A stretch of DNA of 43,214 nt from Legionella drancourtii LLAP12 (GCF_000162755.2 NZ_JH413808.1:167809-211022); one strand, 5' to 3'; numbered from the stretch's first letter, positions 9,287 through 18,941 are shown. The notes: a model not told the origin generated them from the sequence alone. Made by a program: numbers and translations.

Positions 9287-9841
9287 TTACTTCCACTTAA
9301 TATTACAACCAATGCTTGGCTTTTGCTCCGCCTCCACAGGCTTGCCCGCCAGGATGCAATCCAAAGCATCACGTAAATATACGCCCGTCAACGGCTTATG
9401 ATTGCCTGGCGTCGACTCATCCAAACAACCACGATAAACACAGAGTAAATCTTTATCAAAAATATAAAAATCCGGCGTGCACGCGGCTTTATATGCCTTA
9501 GCAACGTCCTGACTTTCATCATATAAATAAGGAAAGGAATAATGAGCCAGCTCCGCTTCAACACGCATTAACTCTGGGGCATCGGCAGGATATTTCGCCA
9601 CATCATTGGCACTAATGGCAATAAAGGCAATGCCCTTCGGCTGATACATTGCCGCCAGCTCAACTAATTTTGGCTGTACATGTTTTACATAAGGGCAATG
9701 GTTGGATAAAAACATAATCACAGTTGCCAGCGCCGATTTGCTTTCTGCAAGCGAGACTAATTGCCCGGTGCGCGTATCAATTAAAGTAAAATCCGGTGCC
9801 TTGCTACCTAGTGGCAGCATGTTTGATGCAGTTGCAACCAT
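9287..9841 (-). CDS. Thioredoxin-family / AhpC-TSA-like protein
   Basis: A 184-residue protein with the peroxiredoxin/redoxin opening G-S-K-A-P-D-F-T-L and the active-site segment FLSNHCPYVKHVQP. There a single Cys replaces the usual C-x-x-C, as in the 'thioredoxin family protein' subgroup of AhpC/TSA proteins. Later segments YDESQDVAKAYKAACTPDFYIFD carry the cis-Pro region. The C-terminus contains PSIGCNIKWK with another Cys. A role as a cytoplasmic peroxidase or thiol oxidoreductase is inferred; no signal peptide is visible. Confidence 0.82.
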   Translation of the reverse strand: MVATASNMLPLGSKAPDFTLIDTRTGQLVSLAESKSALATVIMFLSNHCPYVKHVQPKLVELAAMYQPKGIAFIAISANDVAKYPADAPELMRVEAELAHYSFPYLYDESQDVAKAYKAACTPDFYIFDKDLLCVYRGCLDESTPGNHKPLTGVYLRDALDCILAGKPVEAEQKPSIGCNIKWK

Positions 9842-9999
9842 AATATTCCTCGTTAGTTAAAGATAATTTGTCGTGTTCATGCAAGCGGTTTTGACTGAAT
9901 AAGGAGCAAAATGCTATTCATTTTAGACACCAAACCGCATTATTGATGCGGATGTCTGTATCTATATTAAAAAATATCGATGCGAGCAAACAACTTACC

Positions 10000-10030
10000 T
10001 TGACTTTGATCAAGATGTGAATGCTATAAT
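10000..10030 (+). promoter_or_regulatory. Sigma70-type promoter of the 6S-like RNA
   Basis: TTGACT (10000-10005) and a perfect TATAAT (10025-10030) are separated by 19 bases, placing the transcript start near 10037, just ahead of the structured RNA. The spacer is longer than ideal. Confidence 0.6.
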
Positions 10031-10036
10031 CACATT

Positions 10037-10195
10037 AACCCGATGGCGAGTGATTTTCGAACCAATGCTAACAGCATGGGAAGCATCCTGAATTCGGCGT
10101 TGTGCAAGCCCGCCCTGAGTGGGAAGCCTGAACCGATTCATCCGCCCCCCACTTGAACCTCAGGGTTCAAAATCCATGCCTGTCGGGCTACCTTT
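10037..10195 (+). ncRNA. ssrS: Probable 6S RNA
   Basis: No coding frame is convincing here, but the sequence resembles gammaproteobacterial 6S RNA, the regulator that occupies sigma70 RNA polymerase. Diagnostic segments are GTTGTGCAAGCCCG, GGGAAGCCTGAACC and CACTTGAACC-TCA-GGGTTCAA, all in the order seen in E. coli ssrS. A closing stem is visible: CCCGA at 10039-10043 pairs with TCGGG at 10183-10187, extended by GGC/GCC. A TATAAT box sits at the right distance upstream. The RNA lies about 2.4 kb from zapA, near which ssrS is often found. Its 3' part is antisense to the last codons of uvrB. Ends are approximate. Confidence 0.75.
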
Positions 10196-12178
10196 TAGCA
10201 ATAGCTCTTTCAATAGTAAATACTGATCACGAACCTTAGCGGCCGCTTCAAATTCCATATTTTTTGCATGCATATACATTTGTTTTTCTAAAGTATTAAT
10301 GTGTTTTACCAATTCCTGTGTTGACCAATGCGCATATTCGGGTATGGGTTCTGCAACCACGTCTTTACGTTTGCCAATATAAGCCGCTTCCATAATATCT
10401 GCGACGGACTTATTAATCCCTTTCGGAGTAATACCATGGGTTTCATTAAAGGCTCTTTGTTTGTCGCGCCTACGACTCGTTTCATCCAAAGCCCGTTGCA
10501 TGGAGCCGGTGACTTTATCCGCATACAAAATAGCCCGGCCATTGACATTGCGCGCCGCACGGCCTATGGTTTGAATTAAAGAGCGATCGGAACGTAAAAA
10601 ACCCTCCTTATCCGCATCTAAAATGGCAACCAGAACCACCTCGGGCATATCTAAACCTTCGCGTAATAAATTAATCCCGACCAATACATCAAACACCCCC
10701 AGGCGCAAATCACGAATAATTTCTACCCGTTCAACGGTATCCACATCAGAATGCAAATAACGTACTTTAATGCCATGCTCATTCAAATAATCGGTTAAAT
10801 CTTCCGCCATGCGTTTGGTTAAAGTCGTTACCAACACTCGCCCACCTTGTTGAATAACCTGACGCGCTTCAGACATTAAATCATCGACTTGGGTGCGTAC
10901 CGGCCGAATTTCTACTTCGGGGTCAACTAAGCCAGTAGGACGTACTACTTGTTCAGCCACATTATCCGCATGTTCTTTTTCATAAGGACCTGGTGTTGCA
11001 GAAATATAAATGGTTTGTGGAGAGCGTTCTTCAAACTCCTCAAAACGCAGTGGTCGATTGTCCAAGGCCGAGGGCAGGCGAAAACCGTATTGCACTAAGG
11101 TTTCCTTGCGTGAACGATCGCCTTTGTACATAGCACCAATTTGCGGGATGGTCACATGCGATTCATCGATAACTAATAAGGCTTCTGGCGGTAAATAATC
11201 AAATAAGGTCGGTGGCGCCTGACCTGCACTACGCGCCGACAAATAACGTGAATAGTTTTCAATACCCGAGCAATAACCAAGCTCCAGCATCATTTCAATA
11301 TCAAAATAAGTGCGCTGCTCTAAGCGCTGTGCTTCGACCAGTTTATTTTGCGCGTTAAACTCGGCTAAACGCTCGTGCAGTTCTTCTTTCACCCAATCGA
11401 TGGTTTCTAAAATACGTTCCCGTGGCGTCACATAATGGGTTTTGGGAAAAATGGTTACCCGCGGCAATCGTTGCGCGACTTCCCCAGTTAGGGGATCAAA
11501 TTGGGCAATATTTTCCACTTCATCATCAAACAATTCAATACGAATGGCTTCGCGCTCAGAATCGGCAGGAAAAATATCAATAACATCACCATGCACCCGA
11601 AATTGCCCCCGCTCCAAAGACATATTCGTCCGGGTGTATTGCATTTCAGCAAGGCGCTGCAAAATTTTACGCTGCCCGGTGTGTTCTCCGCGAGAAAGAT
11701 GTAATACCATACGCAGGTAGGAATCAGGGTCGCCCAAACCATAAATGGCGGAAACCGTTGCAACAATAATTGCATCTTTACGCTCAATTAAGGCTTTGGT
11801 TGCGGACAAACGCATTTGCTCTATATGTTCATTGATGGATGAATCCTTTTCAATGAACGTATCAGACGAAGGCACATAAGCTTCTGGCTGATAATAATCA
11901 TAGTAGGAAACAAAATATTCCACTGCATTATCAGGAAAAAAAGCTTTAAATTCGCCATAAAGCTGTGCAGCAAGCGTTTTGTTTGGCGCCATGATTAAGG
12001 TCGGCCTACGCATGGCCTGAATCACATGGGCGATGGTAAACGTCTTACCCGAACCAGTAACCCCCAACAGGGTTTGTTTGGCCAAGCCGGATTTCAAGCC
12101 ATCAATTAATGAGGCAATCGCAGTAGGCTGGTCACCAGCAGGCTGAAAATTGGAATAAATTTTGAACAGATCTTTCAT
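10160..12178 (-). CDS. uvrB: Excinuclease ABC subunit B
   Basis: A 672-residue nucleotide-excision-repair helicase-like protein, matching the usual length (about 673). Walker A is [10 protein letters not shown] (about residues 39-48). The beta-hairpin region [16 protein letters not shown], the DEXH-type box VIDESH, motif V/VI segments [14 protein letters not shown] and QTIGRAARN, and the C-terminal UVR coiled-coil ([21 protein letters not shown]) are all present. It loads on damaged DNA handed over by UvrA and recruits UvrC. Its 3' end overlaps the predicted 6S RNA on the opposite strand. Confidence 0.97.
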   Translation of the reverse strand: MKDLFKIYSNFQPAGDQPTAIASLIDGLKSGLAKQTLLGVTGSGKTFTIAHVIQAMRRPTLIMAPNKTLAAQLYGEFKAFFPDNAVEYFVSYYDYYQPEAYVPSSDTFIEKDSSINEHIEQMRLSATKALIERKDAIIVATVSAIYGLGDPDSYLRMVLHLSRGEHTGQRKILQRLAEMQYTRTNMSLERGQFRVHGDVIDIFPADSEREAIRIELFDDEVENIAQFDPLTGEVAQRLPRVTIFPKTHYVTPRERILETIDWVKEELHERLAEFNAQNKLVEAQRLEQRTYFDIEMMLELGYCSGIENYSRYLSARSAGQAPPTLFDYLPPEALLVIDESHVTIPQIGAMYKGDRSRKETLVQYGFRLPSALDNRPLRFEEFEERSPQTIYISATPGPYEKEHADNVAEQVVRPTGLVDPEVEIRPVRTQVDDLMSEARQVIQQGGRVLVTTLTKRMAEDLTDYLNEHGIKVRYLHSDVDTVERVEIIRDLRLGVFDVLVGINLLREGLDMPEVVLVAILDADKEGFLRSDRSLIQTIGRAARNVNGRAILYADKVTGSMQRALDETSRRRDKQRAFNETHGITPKGINKSVADIMEAAYIGKRKDVVAEPIPEYAHWSTQELVKHINTLEKQMYMHAKNMEFEAAAKVRDQYLLLKELLLKGSPTGMDFEP

Positions 12179-12210
12179 AATCTACTAAGTATATCTCATA
12201 GGAGCAACAA

Positions 12211-13389
12211 ATGGATATCGCATTAGCAAAACGCGTGCAAAAAGTTAAGCCTTCACCAACTCTGGCTGTAGCAGCAAAAGCTACACAAATGCGTGCTCAA
12301 GGCCACGACGTCATTAACTTAGGCACCGGTGAGCCTGATTTTGACACCCCTGTGTACATCAAGGAAGCAGCGATTCTTGCTATTAACCAAGGCCACACTA
12401 AATACACTGCTGTAGATGGCATTCCTGAATTAAAAGAAGCGATTAAAAATAAATTCAAAAGAGATAATGATTTTGACTATCAAGCCAATCAAATTTTGGT
12501 TTCTGTTGGTGGCAAACAAAGCTGTTACAACCTCTGCCAAGCCCTATTAAATCCTGGTGATGAGGTCATTATTCCCGCACCTTATTGGGTTTCTTACCCT
12601 GATATGGTGTTATTAGCCGACGGAATTCCCGTAATTATTTCAACAACACCAGCACAACGCTATAAAATTAATGCACAACAATTAGAAGCAGCAATCACCC
12701 CCAAAACCCGCATGATCTTCTTAAACAGCCCATCCAACCCATCAGGTGTTGCTTACACCATGGATGAATTAAAATCGCTCGGCGAAGTACTGAAGAAACA
12801 CCCACAAATCGTCGTGGCCACCGATGACATGTACGAGCATATCCTGTGGAGCCAATCTTTTGTTAATATTCTTAATGCCTGCCCTGAGTTATACGAGCGC
12901 ACGGTTGTCTTAAACGGAGTTTCCAAAGCTTACGCGATGACTGGCTGGCGCATTGGTTATGCCGCAGGCCCAGCACCACTGATGAATGCCATGAAAACCA
13001 TTCAATCGCAATCAACCTCAAACCCATGCTCAATCGCGCAAAGAGCTGCGGTAGCCGCATTAAATGGCGGCAATGAAAGTGTTTTAGCGATGGTTGAAGC
13101 CTTCCACCAACGCCATGACTACGTCGCCGATAGATTACTGAACATCCCTGGAGTTGAAGTAATCCCAGCCGACGGTACGTTTTATATTTTCCCAAGCGTA
13201 CAAGCCATCATTGAAAAACGCGGTTATGCCAATGACTTAGAGTTTTCAGAAAAACTATTAAGCGAAGCAGGCGTTGCCCTGGTACCCGGCTCTGCTTTTG
13301 GTAGCGAAGGCTGCATCCGCTTATCTTTTGCCACCAGCATGGAAATTTTAAAAGACGCATTAGACCGACTAGAACGCTTCTGCCGTTAA
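12211..13389 (+). CDS. aspC: Class I aspartate (aromatic-type) aminotransferase
   Basis: A 392-residue fold-type I PLP enzyme. It has the substrate-loop opening NLGTGEPDFDTP, the PLP-contacting N-S-P-S-N-P-S-G, and the Schiff-base lysine in NGVSKAYAMTGWRIGYA. A conserved C-terminal Arg lies in GCIRLSFA. It transfers amino groups between aspartate (or aromatic amino acids) and 2-oxoglutarate. A GGAG site precedes the ATG, and the gene is divergent from uvrB with a 32-base gap. The exact symbol (aspC versus aatA or tyrB) is uncertain. Confidence 0.88.
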   Translation: MDIALAKRVQKVKPSPTLAVAAKATQMRAQGHDVINLGTGEPDFDTPVYIKEAAILAINQGHTKYTAVDGIPELKEAIKNKFKRDNDFDYQANQILVSVGGKQSCYNLCQALLNPGDEVIIPAPYWVSYPDMVLLADGIPVIISTTPAQRYKINAQQLEAAITPKTRMIFLNSPSNPSGVAYTMDELKSLGEVLKKHPQIVVATDDMYEHILWSQSFVNILNACPELYERTVVLNGVSKAYAMTGWRIGYAAGPAPLMNAMKTIQSQSTSNPCSIAQRAAVAALNGGNESVLAMVEAFHQRHDYVADRLLNIPGVEVIPADGTFYIFPSVQAIIEKRGYANDLEFSEKLLSEAGVALVPGSAFGSEGCIRLSFATSMEILKDALDRLERFCR

Positions 13390-13401
13390 TTTAGCAAATT
13401 G

Positions 13402-13440
13402 AACAGCCCCGGGGTAAGCTATCCTTATCCCGGGGGTTGT
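13402..13440 (+). terminator. Strong GC-rich hairpin after aspC
   Basis: The arm around CAGCCCCGGGGTAAG and the arm around CTTATCCCGGGGGTTG fold into a long stem with one bulge, 12 bases after the aspC stop. There is no long T-run, only TTGTTC, so it is a probable rather than textbook terminator. The rest of 13441-13676 shows no gene that I can support. Confidence 0.6.
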
Positions 13441-13676
13441 TCACATTCAATGGTTGATGCTCCGCTTGCGAAGCCCAACAACAAAGCGCAGCGCCCCACT
13501 TCGTTTAGCACGAGCAATTGTACCCTACACTATTTCCTAAACTTAAGGGCAATGACAAATCCGCCCCCTTCTTTACGTTACCAGACGCCAACAGCCCAAA
13601 ACTAGACGGATATTTTTCTAGTTGAAAAACAAATGAACAAAAACCAAAAGATTAAAAAAATTATTGCAAAATACTC

Positions 13677-13705
13677 TTGACCACTACGAAGAATCGTTTT
13701 AAGAT
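13677..13705 (+). promoter_or_regulatory. Promoter of tRNA-Asn
   Basis: TTGACC (13677-13682) and TAAGAT (13700-13705) are separated by 17 bases, 10 bases ahead of the mature tRNA 5' end. It lies outside the island, so the tRNA keeps its native promoter after integration. Confidence 0.65.
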
Positions 13706-13715
13706 TCGCCCATCT

Positions 13716-13791
13716 TCCCCGGTAGCTCAGTCGGTAGAGCGGATGACTGTTAATCATTAGGTCACAAGTTCGAGTCTTGTCCGGGGAGCCA
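13716..13791 (+). tRNA. tRNA-Asn (GTT anticodon)
   Basis: A 76-base tRNA with acceptor TCCCCGG pairing CCGGGGA, D-arm GCTCAG..AGAGC, anticodon loop CTGTTAA with anticodon GTT, T-arm with GTTCGAGTC and an encoded CCA. The 3' 46 bases are the integration site of the island, and the element's end restores a complete tRNA. The copy at the far end of the island has two substitutions in the T-arm. Confidence 0.96.
13746..13791 (+). repeat. attL: tRNA-Asn 3' end
   Basis: A 46-bp direct repeat of 31029-31074 with 44 matches. It spans the anticodon loop to the CCA end. The two differences fall in the T-arm (AAGTT here, GAGCT at the right end). Confidence 0.9.
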
Positions 13792-13836
13792 ATTAAATCA
13801 AGTAGTTATCAAAATCCCACCGAAGTTAGAAATTTT

Positions 13837-13858
13837 CATGTAGAAGCAATGTAGAAAA
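13837..13858 (+). promoter_or_regulatory. Left arm-type site (22-bp repeat)
   Basis: An exact 22-bp copy of 30888-30909, made of two ATGTAGAA octamers separated by GCA, so the octamers repeat every 11 bp, about one helical turn. One copy lies 46 bp inside attL and the other just upstream of the integrase gene. This is what arm-type binding sites for the integrase or for the AlpA-like excision factor would look like. Binding is inferred. Confidence 0.6.
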
Positions 13859-13893
13859 GATGTCTATCTTCATGAGCTAAGGAGTAGCGGTTC

Positions 13894-14415
13894 GTGTGTG
13901 ATGTATTTAATATTTTGGCCATTCTCTTATCCCCTTTAATTGCATTACAAGTGCAAAAAACTCTGGACAATCTTTCGGATAAAAAACGCAGAAAAGAGGA
14001 TATATTTAATACTCTAATGGAAACTCGAGCTCAACCATTGTCCTTTGAGCATGTTTGCGCTTTGAATAAAATAGATGTTGCCTTCTATAAAGATAAATCT
14101 ATTATGCAGAGCTGGAATAACTATCGCGATCATCTTAATTCATTCCCTAAAGATGCAGGTGAAATAGAGCAAAAAATATGGACAAATGAAATACTAGAAA
14201 AATTGGTTAAAATGCTTTTTGAAATGTCGAAATTATTAAATTATGAATTCGATGAAGTTTTATTGAAAAAAGGAGCCTATTCACCAGTAGCCCATGGGTA
14301 TTTGGATTCTGAGCAAGCAATAATTAGAAAAGGATTAGTTGAGTTATTTGCTTTTCGTAAACCCCTAGCAGTAAGTCTTGTTAATAACCCAGAAAAACAG
14401 CATGAAGAAGCATAA
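13894..14415 (+). CDS. Unrecognised membrane-anchored protein
   Basis: A 173-residue protein with one hydrophobic N-terminal segment (about residues 4-20), then a charged helical region including LSDKKRRKEDIFNTLMETR. I do not recognise the function. The GTG start is chosen because AAGGAG lies 9 bases upstream and no better start exists. It is the first gene inside the left end of the island and is followed by a decayed membrane-protein gene. Island cargo of unknown function is the honest description. Confidence 0.65.
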   Translation: MCDVFNILAILLSPLIALQVQKTLDNLSDKKRRKEDIFNTLMETRAQPLSFEHVCALNKIDVAFYKDKSIMQSWNNYRDHLNSFPKDAGEIEQKIWTNEILEKLVKMLFEMSKLLNYEFDEVLLKKGAYSPVAHGYLDSEQAIIRKGLVELFAFRKPLAVSLVNNPEKQHEEA

Positions 14416-14503
14416 TTCAAATATTGTGCTAATGATTCATAGCCTCAATGAACCTTATTTGTGTATAAATGCTAGCCGCACCTGAGCTTAAAGGATTAAG
14501 TAA

Positions 14504-15605
14504 GATGTTAAAAAAAACAAATGAAATTAGAAACCTGACCAAACTGGGACTTGAACTTTCTTTATTTATTGGTTTTATAACTTTAAATATTTATTTTTTA
14601 ATATCCAATTTTTCCCCATAGTAGATTTATATTCTTTTGCTTATTTAGCAATAGTAGTAGCTTGCTTAGGTATATGGATTTTTATAGTAATGGTACTGCC
14701 ATTTAATTTTGGTCCTTATCTATGGATGGAGTTACTTAAAAAAAAGGAAATATGCGACCTTATTTTTAAAGAAGAAACAGATGCTTTTATAAATTCCGGA
14801 AAAAATGATTTTATTAACTTAACAGGCAAAGCACGACAAAGATTGTTCTTTTATTATGTATGTTCAATTATCGCTGTATATCTTTCATTGCTAATTATAT
14901 TTTATATGCCATCTTGGATTTTAGGAGCCTATTTTTTGTTTGGCAGTATGATGAAGAGCCTTTATCTATTCAATAATAAAAATAATGACGAGGTCCCAAA
15001 GAATAAAAAGTCGAAAAATACTTGGAGCAACTCCAAGTATTTTCTAATTTTAAAAAATTTATGGAGCTTCAATCATACCTGGAATTTGTCTGTTACTTCC
15101 AACCCTTATGTTAATAAAATTCTCATTTATTAAGGAAGAGACACTTTCATATTTTTTTATATTTACATTAATATTTTTGTCTGGAGTAGGCTTGATGCCA
15201 TTAATAAAGAACTGGCGAGCAAGCTCTTGGATAATAACTGTATCGACTGTTGTGATTCTCTTTTCATTACTTTGTTTTGATGGATTTGGGGTGCTCTCCA
15301 AAAAAATTGTACGCGTCTATAAATTTGGTGCAATTGAAAATGTTTCAATTGGTGTTGATGATATCGGTTGTCAAATTTTTAAGAAGAAAAATCTTAATAT
15401 TGAATGTAATTCCAAAGATAAAGTATTTTCTATCAAGAATGTAAATGTGTTATGGCGCGTTGGAGAATACTATGTTCAATTTAACGGACCGAATCACAAT
15501 CATGAAGAAGTAATATTATCTAGTACCCATGTATACCATCTTGACCCAATAGAGCTAACCAAAACTGAAAAAACTAATGATCACAACGAAAAGTTAACTT
15601 CCTAG
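14504..15605 (+). pseudogene. Decayed membrane-protein gene, several frameshifts
   Basis: An AAGGA site and ATG at 14504 open a frame that is lost at once after an A8 run (14509-14516). The sense continues in another frame to a TAG at 14618, switches again at the T5-C4 run (14609-14617) into a 147-residue frame ending at 15133, and resumes in a third frame before 15108 through to 15605. All pieces encode hydrophobic helices typical of one multi-pass membrane protein. The last piece ends in a soluble domain (KFGAIENVSIGVDDIGCQIF). The 165-residue ORF at 15108-15605 has no ribosome-binding site, which supports its being a fragment. Alternatively the parts could be separate small genes. Function not recognised. 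Confidence 0.55.
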
Positions 15606-15616
15606 AGGATAAAGCC

Positions 15617-16669
15617 ATGCAACAATTAATCCGTCCTAAAAAACTTAATCCTGGAGATAAAATTGCAGTGATCAGTGCTTCATGGGGTGGTCCAGGTACC
15701 TTTCCTTATCGTTATGAAGTGGGCAAACAACGACTTGAATCTGTTTTCGGATTAGAAGTTGTTGAAATGCCCCATGCATTAAAAGATGCAGATTGGATAT
15801 ATCAAAACCCTAAAGCTCGAGCTGAAGATTTAATGCAGGCGTTTTTAGACCCAACCATTAAGGGAATTTTCTCAACGATTGGCGGAGATGATGCCATAAG
15901 GCTATTACCTTACATTGACTTTGAAATCATCCGTAAAAATCCAAAAATAGTTTTAGGTTATTCAGACAGTACTGTTTTACATTTTATTTGTTTAAAAGCA
16001 GGTATCGCGAGTTTTTATGGTACTTCAGTAATGACCGGTTTTGCAGAAAATGTAGCAATGCATAAGTATACAGTCAGCGCGATAAAAAAAAGCTTTTTTT
16101 CAACACATAAAATAGGTGCTATTCCTAAACCAAGTGAAGGGTGGACCAAGGAATATTTAGATTGGCAAAAACCTTCTAATCAACAGATTCAAAGAAAACT
16201 TGAACCCAAAATGAAATGGGAGTTTATTGGATGCACTGACAAAATAGTTCAAGGACGTTTATTAGGAGGATGTGTTGAAGTTTTACAATTTATCAATGCC
16301 ACTGAAATCTGGCCTTCATTAGATATTTGGGATGGCTGTATTCTTTTCTTAGAAACCTCCGAAGAAGGTGTGGCGCCATTGTTTTTAAAACGTTTCTTAA
16401 GAAATTTAGCTGCACAAGGGATACTGGCTAAAATTGCAGGTATTTTATTCAGTAAACCTGGTGGTCAGCATATCTTAGCACCACAATTTAAGGACTATGG
16501 AAAAGCTATCTTGGACATATTTGAAGAATATCAGCTACCCCAAGTTTCTGTAGTAGTTAATATGGACTTTGGTCACTCCGATCCAATGTGGGTAATGCCT
16601 TATAGCTGTTTAGCAGAGATTAATCCTATGGAAGAAACAGTGAGCTTATTAGAAGGAATGGTTATCTAA
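15617..16669 (+). CDS. MccF-like S66 serine carboxypeptidase (peptide-nucleotide self-immunity)
   Basis: A 350-residue LD-carboxypeptidase-family (S66) protein. The nucleophile is Ser116 in GYSDST, with Glu246 in LFLETSEEG and His320 in DFGHSDPM completing the Ser-Glu-His triad. The oxyanion segment STIGGDD precedes it. MccF cuts the bond between peptide (or aspartate) and nucleotide in processed microcin C. The loop GWTKEYLDW (residues 175-183) matches the MccF segment whose Trp stacks on the nucleobase, favouring MccF over LdcA. The stop overlaps the stop of the convergent exporter by three bases. AGAGGAT lies upstream of the ATG. Context with a MccB-like enzyme and exporter supports immunity. 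Confidence 0.85.
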   Translation: MQQLIRPKKLNPGDKIAVISASWGGPGTFPYRYEVGKQRLESVFGLEVVEMPHALKDADWIYQNPKARAEDLMQAFLDPTIKGIFSTIGGDDAIRLLPYIDFEIIRKNPKIVLGYSDSTVLHFICLKAGIASFYGTSVMTGFAENVAMHKYTVSAIKKSFFSTHKIGAIPKPSEGWTKEYLDWQKPSNQQIQRKLEPKMKWEFIGCTDKIVQGRLLGGCVEVLQFINATEIWPSLDIWDGCILFLETSEEGVAPLFLKRFLRNLAAQGILAKIAGILFSKPGGQHILAPQFKDYGKAILDIFEEYQLPQVSVVVNMDFGHSDPMWVMPYSCLAEINPMEETVSLLEGMVI

Positions 16670-17889
16670 GAACTCGTTACTAAATTAGTTCTTAAGCTAT
16701 ATCTTGTTTTAATCACATATAAGAATGTACTAAAAAAACTTGTCATCATTAAAAGTATCAAGGATAAAATAATTACCTTATTTCCAAAGTTATTGAGTAA
16801 AATTCCAATGACATAAAATGCACCGATTGATACCAACATTGAAAGTGTACTAATTAATGAATCAAAAGTTGCTCTAATGTCATTGGTGATATTTTTATGC
16901 AATAATGCACTGATAATAATAGAAGGATATTTAAATAAGATAAAACAAGAAAGAAACAGGATAATAGAGATTGTTTTATAGATTTCATTTCCGTTATGTA
17001 CGATGAGATAGCTTGTAGCCGCAACGAAAAAAGCCATAAATAACAAGCTTATTTTTAGTGAGCTTTTCTTTTCAGCAAAGAATGATGCTAGTGCTTGAAA
17101 CACCAAAATGATGGCAAAAACAAACCCATAAACTATTGCCTCAGAAGTATGTTCACCTAAATAATCATAAACGATCACCTGCCAAAACTGAGCTAAAATT
17201 TGAAACACAGTAACCAGTGAAATATTAGCAATAAATAAAATAATAATGTTTTCAACTTTCAGTACACTAAATAAATTCTTGAAATGTATTTTTGTTTTAT
17301 TCTGTGGTGGACTTTTTGAGATAATGACATTAAATTTCTTCAGATCATTAGCTAAGAGCGAAAATAGCCCTATTGTTGTTAAAATAAAAGCAGCAGCAAA
17401 CCAAACATATCTAGATTCCACTGTTACAAAAACACTGCCTAAAAGCACAGAAATTACCATTAATAAATTCTGATACTTAAAAAATTTCCCTAAGGTGTAA
17501 TTATAATCATCTTTTCCTGTTTCATATGAATAAGTTTCAACTAAGATAGGCAACATCACGGCATTAAAAATTGCCAAAGATAACCCATTAAAAAATTCTG
17601 CTATAAAGAAGGTGAGGGCTGTATTTCCTATAGCAGTTAAAAACATCCATATGGCTGCAAGGAAAATTGAAATTAGAATAAAAGGAAATCGATTATTACA
17701 CTTATCAATGATCACTCCTGCTGGAATTTGAATAAGTACAATTACTATTCCTTGAAACGCCTTTAAAAAGGAAATATCCGCAATAGATAATCCATGTGTT
17801 GTTAAATATAAAGAGGAATAACCACCCACTAACATTCTGATGCTTGAAAATAATATGGTATAGATTAATAGCCTGTAGAATAATCGCAT
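16666..17889 (-). CDS. MFS exporter, MccC-like position
   Basis: A 407-residue major-facilitator protein with about 12 membrane helices, a conserved loop 2-3 (GVIIDKCNNRFPFI) and a long cytoplasmic loop in the middle. In microcin C clusters the exporter MccC is an MFS protein, and this gene sits between the MccF-like gene and the AAA+/MccB-like genes. It starts 13 bases after the AAA+ gene on the same strand. Export of the modified peptide is inferred from context; the family alone does not give substrate. Confidence 0.82.
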   Translation of the reverse strand: MRLFYRLLIYTILFSSIRMLVGGYSSLYLTTHGLSIADISFLKAFQGIVIVLIQIPAGVIIDKCNNRFPFILISIFLAAIWMFLTAIGNTALTFFIAEFFNGLSLAIFNAVMLPILVETYSYETGKDDYNYTLGKFFKYQNLLMVISVLLGSVFVTVESRYVWFAAAFILTTIGLFSLLANDLKKFNVIISKSPPQNKTKIHFKNLFSVLKVENIIILFIANISLVTVFQILAQFWQVIVYDYLGEHTSEAIVYGFVFAIILVFQALASFFAEKKSSLKISLLFMAFFVAATSYLIVHNGNEIYKTISIILFLSCFILFKYPSIIISALLHKNITNDIRATFDSLISTLSMLVSIGAFYVIGILLNNFGNKVIILSLILLMMTSFFSTFLYVIKTRYSLRTNLVTSS

Positions 17890-17902
17890 TTATGAACCTA
17901 AC

Positions 17903-18940
17903 TTAGGCTAACATATTATTCATGCGATTAAAAAGACTGAATACTTTTTCTATTTCATCTATTTTAAACGAAGATAATTGTTCACCAGAAAAATAAAAAT
18001 CAAAAAAATCGAGAGCCTTATCGGGGTAATTTCTATTTTTGAACGTATTGTCTAAATATAAAAAAATCTTATCTATCAGGAGAGGATCCCAATCAACAAT
18101 TTGCTGATGCTTACTTTTTATAATCTCTTTTGTATTTGCTACAGTTAGTTCGTCGAGTTGGATAAAATTAAAACGTCTTTCAAAAGCTTTGTCATTAACA
18201 AATATAGCTGCTTCGTCAATTGTAGTTGCTCCTATCATTTGAAAGTCTGCTCGCATAAGATAGGGCTTTAATATGTCAGCGCCGGATATCCCACCATCAG
18301 AATTTCCCGTATTTAATATCGTATGAGCCTCATCAAAAAATAAAATTTTCTTGTGAGTTAACGCTTCATTAAGAATATTGTGAAATTTTTTTTCAAATTC
18401 ACCGCGATACTTAGAGCCAGAGAGTATGCTGCTAATGTCTATGTAATAAATATCCAGGTTTAGGACATGAGCAATTGATGCAATAAGAAAAGTTTTCCCT
18501 ACTCCAGGCTCACCAATGAGCATGATATTATTTTTATAATTCCGTTTAAGACAAATTTTTATAAGTTCTTGTTCTTGCTCTCGATGAAGACATGGCTCTT
18601 GTTTTAAATTTTTTAAATTATACCCATACTTGTTAAAAAGGTCGTCATTACTTCTATTTTGATCCCGATATTGTGTTAGATAACTGGATAAAAGATTTGA
18701 ATAAGTAGATTCGCACTCCAATAAATAATCAAACACATTTTGTAAGCTGGTATTAGTGCCGTACTCTTTAAATATTGTTTCCAAGAGAACAGTATCGTCA
18801 TTTTCCTTAAAAATCAGCCAATCAGTATTAAGTGGAACATTAGTTTTATGCTCCATTAGAGATAGCAAATTAAACAAATTTACAGGGATATTCCCCACTT
18901 TCTCGACAAGTTCTGTTAATTTTATAGATGAAAAAGACAC
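17903..18940 (-). CDS. ClpA/ClpB-type AAA+ ATPase in the microcin-like cluster
   Basis: A 345-residue protein with an N-terminal helical region (residues 1-115) and one AAA+ module. It has Walker A GEPGVGKT, the pore-loop KYRGEFEKKF, Walker B ILFFDEAHT, a sensor-type GATT and an arginine-finger region AFERRFNF. It most resembles the first ATPase domain of ClpA/ClpB/ClpC, but lacks the second domain and a ClpP-binding loop that I can see. The GTG start follows the MccB-like stop after one base, with GAGGTG upstream, so the two are translationally coupled. No AAA+ protein is part of the classical mccABCDEF set, so its role (remodelling of enzyme or peptide, or immunity) is open. Confidence 0.82.
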   Translation of the reverse strand: MSFSSIKLTELVEKVGNIPVNLFNLLSLMEHKTNVPLNTDWLIFKENDDTVLLETIFKEYGTNTSLQNVFDYLLECESTYSNLLSSYLTQYRDQNRSNDDLFNKYGYNLKNLKQEPCLHREQEQELIKICLKRNYKNNIMLIGEPGVGKTFLIASIAHVLNLDIYYIDISSILSGSKYRGEFEKKFHNILNEALTHKKILFFDEAHTILNTGNSDGGISGADILKPYLMRADFQMIGATTIDEAAIFVNDKAFERRFNFIQLDELTVANTKEIIKSKHQQIVDWDPLLIDKIFLYLDNTFKNRNYPDKALDFFDFYFSGEQLSSFKIDEIEKVFSLFNRMNNMLA

Positions 18941-18941
18941 T

